From the NCBI GenBank assembly GCA_008009225.1, contig CM017764.1, forward strand, positions 45,677,064 to 45,741,063: a stretch of 64,000 nucleotides of DNA, written 5' to 3'. Shown piece by piece: positions 56,104 through 64,000 of this stretch. The first letter of the stretch is position 1; each line of letters starts with the position of its first letter. The notes under the pieces are model-generated. The model made no database searches. It saw nothing but the letters and a program-made list of their open reading frames with translations, and had not been told where the DNA came from. This DNA is from Acer yangbiense. Lineage: Eukaryota > Streptophyta > Magnoliopsida > Sapindales > Sapindaceae. The position numbers and the translations under genes are program-made.

Positions 56104-56280
56104 ATAATAAAAGAGTAATGCTATTCCACCCAAAAATCCAACCCAAATGCCATGTGGCAACATCACACACAACATGGGTCCACGTCACTATTTCCAAGAT
56201 CCCATGTGATGTTGCCACATAGGTTTGAGTTGGAAATTTGGGTTTTTTTTTTGGGTGGAGTAGAATTATTCATAATAAAA
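56104..56280. mobile_element. MULE-like hairpin MITE, GAGTAATGCTA family, unit 2 copy
   Basis: The element (56113-56271) is flanked by ATAATAAAA. It is the duplicate of 49408-49566 and has a T in place of a C in GCTATTCCACCC. Confidence 0.88.
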
Positions 56281-56345
56281 AGTACTTACACTTAAAATTT
56301 TTTTGACAACAAATGACTAACATAGTACAAGATTTTTTTAAAAAT

Positions 56346-56515
56346 ATATTATTATTCTATATCTTTTTTTTTTTTTTTTTTTCTATATCGAAATATTATA
56401 TAAATTTGGGGTTTTTTTTTAGAGAGGGAGAGGACTCGAACCCACGACCTCGTGGTATTGGTGTGGAGTGTTTACCACCGGACCAATCTTATTTCGTCAT
56501 ATTATTATTCTATAT
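56346..56515 (-). mobile_element. SINE, family 3, unit 2 copy
   Basis: It is the duplicate of 49641-49813, with ATATTATTATTCTATAT at 56346-56362 and 56499-56515. The poly(T) tail is shorter than in unit 1. Confidence 0.85.
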
Positions 56516-56845
56516 TGAAGAAAAACAAGAATATAGTCGGTTTAGTACCATATATAAGTATAAAACATATCAAAACTTTATTATTTTTCTTTTGAAAGGA
56601 AAAACTTTATTAATTTAAAACTTAATTCATCGTCATCTTTGTACGAGAAAAAAAGAAAGAAAGAGAAAAATCAAATCCAACTACAACATTATTTTGATGT
56701 CACAAGTGATTTATAACTAACAAATTATTTTATGATTCATATGATAGTTATAAATAACTTAATATGATCAAATTTTATTAAAAAGTACCGGACTAAGCAA
56801 ACTTTCTAGTTTACGGATAGACATGATGACAACGACAATGGAAAA

Positions 56846-57491
56846 CTAGTAAAACCCATGGCGGAGCATAGGCATCACAAAGAACTTCATCCCCCCATCT
56901 TTACAGTGAAGGTTCCCGCGTTCGCCGCAAACGAAGTAGTAAGGCTGCCACCTATTTAGCACGAACTTGAAACCCTCCCCGCCCCCTTGTGTGGTGTTTG
57001 CAATCAACTTGGCCCTTGACAAGTCACATGCCATATAACTACACATATTCGGTAGCAAGTAAACGCTATGATGAAACGGGGTTTGGCTTGGTGGATCGTA
57101 CTTGAACACTACAAAAATACCATATTAAAAATATAAAGTTAACTATATATATATATTTAAATTGGATTTCCGCACCTGAGAATGACTATTATCTAAGTCA
57201 GAATATATTCAAATTTCGAAAAAAAGAAGGAAATTGAAAAGATATGAACTGACCAAGAACATCATTGATGTAAAACGGAGCGTTCTGGGAAGCCCAGGCA
57301 CTGTAATTGAAGCCATAACGCCAGTGGTCTGATCCACCAACAATGATCTTGTTGGGTTCATTTTTGTAGCAAGTGTCATTTCTGGGTTCCCATGGCCAGT
57401 GAGTAGTGTAGTTTAACCCACCATTGTCCAAATCTCTGTAAGCCACACTCACTGTGACCAACATTGAAGCTATAGCTACAATCAAAGTCAT
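56846..57491 (-). CDS. Phytocyanin-like cupredoxin, copy B, first ATG lost
   Basis: Exons 57491-57254 and 57108-56846 give 166 residues if translation starts at the next in-frame ATG. The ATG used by copy A is ATA here (about 57521). The next Met (residue 11 of copy A) still leaves a short signal peptide, TLIVAIASMLVTVSVA, so a secreted protein is possible. The copper ligands (the His in HHSVY, and the Cys, His and Met of CGERGNLHCKDGGMKF) and the intron are kept. Changes from copy A are few (for example WPWEPRN for WPWGPGN, GER for GEH). It may be a working gene with a new start or an early pseudogene. Confidence 0.8.
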
Positions 57492-58847
57492 TGATCTATC
57501 CGAAATACCGAACCCGGCTATCTCTGCGAAAACTTGAAGAATTGAACAAGAAATATAGGGAATTGGAGGCTATATATGTTGAACAAGAGATAGCTAGCTA
57601 GTGAGAATACAAAATGTCACTGCATTTTGTTGTTATTTATAGCGGAGAGTGGAGGGGGGACTAGTGGTGCAAGAGTGTGCCAAATTGACTTTTTTTGGAA
57701 TTCGTAACTTAATTGGGGTTGGTTAAAAGATTAGGAAATTAAGAAAAAAAAGATGCGAATCGTGATGATACGTATTTAAGTCCGACCATAAGTATTTACC
57801 TGTGGTCGTGGGATGAGAAATATTCTATGTTTGAGAGTATATTTCCAAAAAGTGCATGTAGTGTTTGATTTCGGCAGGCTCTGACGGATTCATTTCATAT
57901 TGTGTTAAATTTTATTTTTATTTTTATTTTTAATAAAAAAAACATGATGTTTAGGTTAATTGTGTAATCATAAGTGTAATTTCCTCAAGTCGTCCACTTC
58001 GGTCTTCTTTTAATTTCTTCAAGTTAATGGCATGGTAAACAAAGTCAATAATGGTCATTTAGCATGATATTTGTGATCACTGTAAACTTTGTATGCATTT
58101 CAATTGACTAGCAATTTGTTCTGAGAATAACAAATTGGTAATGGTGATGGAATCATTACGAATTCAAGAGCAATTTCATATGTAATTTCATGTAAGTCCT
58201 GATTCAATTTATAAAGACTTTATAATTTGAATTAGTACTATAATTCAATTGGAAGTTGAAGACATCCAAAATAATCAAATATGCCAAAAATGGACTATCG
58301 GAACATCGTGACCTGAATATTTAGTCCGATAATTGAGGGATATCTAGTATTCACTGTCTATTCTCACAACACTGACACGTGATAGGACTCCAACGCACAA
58401 CCAAGGTTGAATATAGTAGAACACGTTTCAAAAAAAAAAAAAAAAACCATGCTAAAAGAAGAATTGAGTCCGACTGTAAATGCCTCGAGTCAACATGTTC
58501 CCCTTCCAGACGGGATCAACAAGGCCGAGGCCTAATAGTTTTAGATCCATATTCATGATTGTTATAGTGCTCGTTCGGCCTAGTCCAATAGAATTTTTTT
58601 TTATTTTTAAACTTTTCAAGAATTGGATCGGAGTCTAAATTGGGTAGGGCCCATCACGAGTTGACTCATGACGTGCCCAGGCATATCACAAGCAATAAAT
58701 GTTTTTTAACTGGCTGAGTCAAATCATGATGTGTCTAGGCATGTCACGAGTCAACTCGAAGATTTATTATCGTTAATGGAGTCGATATCAGCTTGATTTA
58801 TAGAAGAATTTGTTTTAGAGAATAAAAAATTACTTGGATTGAAAATG
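57492..58847 (-). promoter_or_regulatory. Upstream region of phytocyanin copy B
   Basis: It is near-identical to 50820-52135, including the TATA-box-like GCTATAAATAAC (minus strand, near 57630-57642). Only scattered base changes are seen. Confidence 0.55.
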
Positions 58848-58980
58848 GCGACAAGTAGATATGGCAGTGTATTCCCCGTGGGGTCAAGGCCTAGCCCCAA
58901 ACGGGGCGAGAATGAGGGATAATATTCGTGGATGGGGACAAAGTAGAAGTGGGGTGAGGACATGGGAAGCACTCCCTGCC

Positions 58981-59022
<42 letters not shown>

Positions 59023-59192
59023 CAAGTCAGTGCATTCTGATATAACTTCATGAGGATATTGAATGTGAGCCACTAGTTTTACATGCTTTGACTCAAGCGT
59101 GTATGCACTTGCCAAAGTTTCTCCATAATGAGTGGTTTACATTTAATATCCTGATAAAGTTATATCAGGATGTCCTGACCAGATCGGGACTG

Positions 59193-59271
<79 letters not shown>

Positions 59272-59430
59272 TTTCAAATCGGTGCATCCTGATATAACTT
59301 CATAAGGATACTGAATGTGAGTCATTTGGTTTACATACTTTGACTCAAATGTGTATGCATTTGTCAAAACTAGTAGCTCACATTCAATATCCTGATAAAG
59401 TTATATCAAGATGCACTGACCAGATCGGGA

Positions 59431-59469
<39 letters not shown>

Positions 59470-59841
59470 TTTTCTATTATCAGTTCGTCCTGACAATAAA
59501 TATATCAAGACAAAAAATGTGGACCACTAGATTTACATACTTTGACTCAAAATGTATGCACTTGTCAAAACTTCTCCATAATCTGTGGTCCATATTCATC
59601 ATCCTGATATATTTATTGTCAGGACGAACTGACAATATAAAGATTGTATATATATATATATATATATTAGTCTTTCTATTGTCAGTTCGAACTAATATAA
59701 AAATATCTCAGTTCCATGCATGTGAGCCATTGGATTTAAAAGGTGGTTTAACAAGTGTATGCAGTCAAGTCAAAGCATTTAAATCCAATGACCCACATGC
59801 AAGGAATTGATATATTTTATATCAGTTTGAACTAACAATAG

Positions 59842-59872
<31 letters not shown>

Positions 59873-60417
59873 TTATACAGTCTTTCTATTATCAGTTCGT
59901 CCTGACAATAAATATATTAGAACGAAGAATGTGGACCACAAATTATGGAGAAGTTTTGACAAGTGCATACACTTTGAGTCAAAGTATGTAAATCTAGTGG
60001 TCTACATTCTTCGTCTTGATATATTTATTGTCATAACGAACTGATAATAGAAAATCTGATATATTATATACATATATATTTATAATATAATATATAATAT
60101 TCAGATTTTTAAAATCATTTAACATTCATTTTTTTAAACATAAATAGTTTTTTCTTTTAACTAAACTTTAGAAGTTTGTTTGTTTTATAAAATCTTTGAT
60201 TTTAGACTGAATATGAATTTCTACTTCTTTCTTTGTTTTAAGTTGTATAATGTATAGTTATATTAGAGGGGGAATGGGACGGGTATGGGAAATGACCCTC
60301 CAATGGAGAGTCCTCGGCCCCACTTCTCTTAATGCGAGGATGGGGATGGGGATGGGGATGGAGATGGAAAAGCATTCCCCAACCCTGACCCGCCCCGTTA
60401 CCATCCCTACCAACAAG
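58848..60417. mobile_element. hAT-like element with palindromic MITE cluster, unit 2
   Basis: It is the duplicate of 52136-53679 (element 58856-60409). Palindromic copies: type C 59018-59192, type C 59269-59433, type A 59466-59647, type B 59669-59842, type A 59878-60058. The microsatellites between them are longer than in unit 1, including CA repeats at about 59197-59238. Confidence 0.75.
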
Positions 60418-60663
60418 GAAGGTTCTCCATAAATGAACCAGTCGAAGGTTCGATTCCAATTCGTCGATGGATGATGATGATGCTGTTTCTTTATGTTGTT
60501 TAATTACATATTATAGCTTTTCTCACCGTAATCTAATTTCATGGTTCTTCAACCTTTTAATTACAAGAAAAGTCAAGTACTAGTGTACCACACAACACCG
60601 CTTATTGTGGTTTAGTAATAAGAGTGTTCATTCAGTTTAGCAATGTCCTACATTCGAGTTGTA

Positions 60664-60705
60664 GCCACCGATGATATATATTATTATAAATTCCTTTTTT
60701 TCTTG

Positions 60706-60760
<55 letters not shown>

Positions 60761-61234
60761 CTATTTCTATATCAAAGCAAAACTCGTCACCAGTGTGGCA
60801 GTGTATAAGACCATCTCCAATGCATATGCCAATACCAATGCCAAATTTGACACGAAATATGGTAAAATGTTATATTTGACACATCATTTTAGCATTGTAC
60901 TCCCATGCAAAATTCTATTTGATATGCTATTTTGTATTTTTTAATTATTTAAAATTATGAATGAATATTTTTTTAGAATTATTTTAATCTCAATTTTCCC
61001 TACCAAGTTTGTTAAATTTTTATTATTTAAAATTAAAAAGTCAACAAATACGGCTGCATTTATTGTTGTACCAAATTTGACATTTGCTATACACTGTGCC
61101 AAATTTAGCACAGCTTTTAGCATTGTATTGAAGCATGTTTTTTTTACTTTGTGTTAAATTATAGCATTGGCACAATGATTTAGCATTGCATTGGATATGC
61201 TCTAACATATCAAAACTTTACTAAATTAAAACTA
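60664..61234. mobile_element. TA microsatellite and TTGGCAC-rich MITE, copy 2
   Basis: A TA run (60712-60754) is followed by a repeat from about 60808 (AGACCATCTCCAATGCATA) to 61204 (GCATTGGATATGCTCT). It is the relative of 39810-40375 but lacks the nested 161-bp MITE; the empty site TTATTGTTG is at 61060-61068. Confidence 0.7.
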
Positions 61235-61895
61235 AATTCTTTAGAGTGGTGCTATTGGCACACCCTCTACTGATATATTTATGCCACATTTGTTTAAATT
61301 TTGATTTAATTAAATAAAGTTAAATGTTTTTATTAATTTGTTTTATTTATTTCCAAAACTATCCTTTACTTATTTTTCAAACTTAATAAACCCTATCTCT
61401 AATATCCCAATCTATCTCAGATCTCTTTATCTCTGGTCTCGTCTTTCTCTCACCTCCCATGAACGAATTTTTTATTTCTTCCTATTTCTTTTTTAGTGTT
61501 TTATTTATTTATTTATTTTTTTAACATCAAGCTTTATAGAAAAGACTAGGAAGTCACAAGACAAAGAACATGCAAACAACCTCAAGAAAAAATAATAATA
61601 ATAAAGAATAGAGCAACTCAAGACAAAACACACAGAAAAAAAAAAACGAAATAGCCCACAAACAAAACGAAACAAGAAGCAAATAGCAACTATTTGTCTT
61701 GGTTATCATCATTTCACTTTTAGATTCTAAAAGAGTAATGAGATTAAATAATAATCAATATCTCATTTGTCTAATGCACCCTAAGTGTTTGATTTATTGT
61801 TTAAATAAGATCCAGTACAAGTATTTTTAGGGTTTAAGAGTTATGAATATATATATATATATATCAAGAAAAGGATTAAAAGAAGTAAATAACGT

Positions 61896-61926
<31 letters not shown>

Positions 61927-62106
61927 GAAAAGGAATGTGGGGTTTTATTAGATTTACTTCATAGAAATTTTTTTTTCCTTAAATTGTATGTCTCTTTTAA
62001 TAATTTTGATAAAGGAAAAAAAATAATACTAAATAATTTAAAAAGTGGGGTATAAATAGATCAGTAGGGGGTGTGCCAATAGCACCACTCAATAGTGAAT
62101 TCTTTA
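61235..62106. mobile_element. MULE-like element with 9-bp target duplication
   Basis: The element (61244-62097, 854 bp) starts GAGTGGTGCTATTGGCACAC and its right part has the inverse GTGTGCCAATAGCACCACTC, followed by seven unpaired bases. AATTCTTTA flanks both sides (61235-61243, 62098-62106). The terminal GAGTGGTGCTATT recalls the GAGTAATGCTATT family at 45974 and 49408. The middle has CT-rich and A-rich stretches but no transposase. Confidence 0.8.
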
Positions 62107-62263
62107 TTATCTTAAAATGAAAAAAGAAAAAGAAATCAAATCCAATAATAACATTATTTGATGCAACAAGTGATAAATAACATGATATGATCAAATTTTA
62201 TTAAAAAGTATCGGATTAAGATATCTTTCTGTTTCATGGATAGACATGGCAAAAATAAAAAAA

Positions 62264-62740
62264 CTAGTAATGTCCGCGGTGGAGCATCGGCTTAACAAAG
62301 AACTTCATCCCGCCATCTTTGCAGTGAAGGCCTCCGCGTTCGCCACACATCAAGTAGTAAGGCTGCCACCTTTTTTTCAGCACGAACTCGAACCCCTCCC
62401 CATCGCCTTGTGTGGTGTTTGCAATCAGCTTAGCCCTTGACAAGTCGCACGTCAGATAACTCCACATATTTGGTAGCAAGTAAACGCTGTGATGAAACTC
62501 AGTTTTGCTTGGTGGATTGTACTTGAACACGAGAACATCATTGACGTAGAAGGGATTGTTTTAGAAAGCCTAGACACTGTAATTAAAACCATAACGCCAG
62601 TGGTCTGATCCACCAACAATGATCTTGTCGCCACCGCGACCGTTATACCAATCTTTGTTAGCCACACTCACTGTAACCAACATTGAAGCAGCAACCACAA
62701 TCAAAATCATTGATCTATTGAAAACACCAAACCCGGCCAT
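62264..62740 (-). pseudogene. Phytocyanin-like copy C, intronless and disrupted
   Basis: It starts MAGFGVFNRSMILIVV at 62740 and keeps the signal peptide, KIIVGGSDHWRYGFNYS, KYNPPSKTEFHHSVYLLPN and CGERGGLHCKDGGMKFFVKP. The copy A intron is missing exactly: GTTCTCG runs straight into TGTTCAAG. Two in-frame stops are present, TAG at 62572-62570 (Trp in copy A) and TAA at 62563-62561 (Gln in copy A). About 17 residues between the signal peptide and KIIVGG are deleted in frame. The downstream half remains open, with both Cys and the ligand set, so decay is fairly young. Confidence 0.88.
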
Positions 62741-63292
62741 CTCTGCAAAAATTGAAGAATTGAACAAGAGAAATAGTGAATTGAAGGCTATGAAGAATAA
62801 GAGATAGCTAGTTAGTGAGAATACAAAATGTTAATGTACGGCATGACTACATTCGATTGTTATTTATAATGGATGGTGGAGGGGGAACTAGTGGTGCAAG
62901 ACTGCCAAATTGACTAAGAGATTAGGAAATTAAGGATCACGACGCGAATCGCCATAATATATACTTAATTCCTGCCATATATGGGTCTTTATTATGGGAT
63001 ATGATATCTTCCATGTTTATACCCCATATACAAATCAGGAATTAAGTTCATGAAAGAAAGGGAACTTGATTCCCCCCACTCATCCTAGGAATCAAGTTCC
63101 CTTTCCTAATTACAAAGGAATTCATATATTTTTACTAAAATATTCCCATATAAAATTAATAAAAAAATAATTATGTATATATTTTTTTCATTAATGTCTC
63201 ATATGAAATGAAATTAAGTTGTAAATAAATATATATATACAAAATAAAAATGAATTGTGATGAAGTCATGTTATTTTTTATTTTTTTTATTC

Positions 63293-63353
<61 letters not shown>

Positions 63354-63777
63354 TTATTTTGTAACATAAGGGTATTTTTATAATTAACTTTGTAAAAATT
63401 TGAATCCATTTCTAATTCATCAGAATTAGTAAACAGTGGAATGAAATTTAGTAACTTAATTCCGATTCTCCTCCATTCCCTTTCCAATGGTACTTGAATC
63501 CGATTCTTTTCATTCCCGATTAGTAAACGCGCCTTTTATGCATTTCAATTTCATTAGATCATTTCCATTTTTTTTTTCTTGTTCTTCCATAATAACAAAT
63601 TGCAATTAAGTCAATTAAATGGAGAATAATTAAGGATTGATTATTTGAAATTTCTAATTAGCTTTAGAGTATCACTTTTTCTCTCTACAGCTTGGTAATG
63701 GTAATGGAAGCTTTACGAACAAGAGCAATTTCAGTTAGATATAATTTAATTTAAACCCTAATTTAATTTATAAAGAC
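62741..63777. other. Flank of copy C and gene-free DNA
   Basis: About 62741-62960 still aligns with the upstream DNA of copies A and B (GAATTGAACAAGAG, AGATAGCTAG, ACTAGTGGTGCAAGA). A near-perfect inverted pair AGGAATTAAGTTC / GGAATCAAGTTCCC lies at about 63038-63104. A TA run of about 55 bp is at 63297-63351. Confidence 0.5.
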
Positions 63778-64000
63778 TTAAGGGTCGTTTGTTTTTTTGT
63801 CTGAAGACTGAATAGTCCTGAATTTTACTGAAGACTGAATAGTGACTGAAATCTGAATCTGAATGACATGTTTTTTTTTTTTTTCTCATTTCTGAATGTA
63901 CTGTCAACATATTTGTTTTTTAAAAATAAAATTGTCTGAAAAGAAGTAATTTTACATTTATACCCATGTTAAACAATTATACATATAATATATAATAAAA
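63778..64000. mobile_element. PIF/Harbinger (Tourist-like) MITE, copy 3, cut by window end
   Basis: TTA precedes AGGGTCGTTTGTTTTTTTGT. The following TCTGAAGACTGAATAGTCCT is the inverse of the right ends of copies 1 and 2, so it lies in the opposite orientation. The window ends inside it. Confidence 0.8.

Larger units (their letters stand above)
53932..60663. repeat. Tandem duplication, unit 2
   Basis: This ~6.7-kb unit is collinear with 47400-53931. The differences include a 181-bp palindromic MITE with target duplication (54734-54914), longer TA/CA microsatellites, small deletions near 55600 and 55710, and single-base changes. One of these changes removes the first ATG of the phytocyanin gene. 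Confidence 0.93.

Overview
The window is nuclear DNA from a flowering plant, almost certainly a eudicot. It is AT-rich, its genes have spliced introns with GT/AG borders, and five genes have clear land-plant families. It is also crowded with plant transposable elements: SINEs, LINE ends, a copia element, MULE-, hAT- and PIF/Harbinger-type MITEs, and TA microsatellites. The species cannot be named from the sequence alone.

Layout. 0-6.4 kb: palindromic MITEs, a composite 2-kb terminal-inverted-repeat element with a LINE RNase H fragment inside, and SINEs. 6.46-7.48 kb: a DUF1645 gene (+). 7.5-14.7 kb: gene-poor DNA with two SINEs and two palindromic MITEs. 14.71-17.58 kb: a five-exon ZOP1-like splicing and silencing factor (-). 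19.55-20.94 kb: an intronless domesticated PIF/Harbinger transposase of the ALP1-like group (+), with the D, D and E positions still present. 23.06-25.33 kb: an intronless P-class PPR gene, EMB2745-like (-). 26.10-26.89 kb: a PIF/Harbinger MITE. 26.90-32.09 kb: a complete but dead Ty1/copia retrotransposon (-) with LTRs, PBS, PPT and a 5-bp target duplication. 32.67-39.51 kb: an 11-exon CDPK-related kinase (CRK) gene (-). 40-47 kb: accessory DNA with nested MITEs and a plastid rpoC2 fragment.

47.40-60.66 kb is a head-to-tail tandem duplication. Its units are about 6.5 and 6.7 kb. Each carries a two-exon phytocyanin-like (cupredoxin) gene on the minus strand, a SINE, a MULE-type MITE, one hAT-type element near the start, and a second hAT-type element near the end holding a cluster of palindromic MITEs. 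The duplication junction lies at the dyad centre of a palindromic MITE. At 62.26-62.74 kb is a third, more diverged phytocyanin copy. It lacks the intron exactly, keeps homologous flanks, and is broken by two stop codons.

The single-copy genes are unrelated housekeeping or regulatory genes and do not form a pathway. The most unusual content is the abundant family of roughly 165-185 bp palindromic elements. Each can fold as one long hairpin or as a three-hairpin cloverleaf. They occur in three arm types with a shared core, tend to sit beside TA or CA microsatellites, and are linked to both a recent insertion and the duplication breakpoint.
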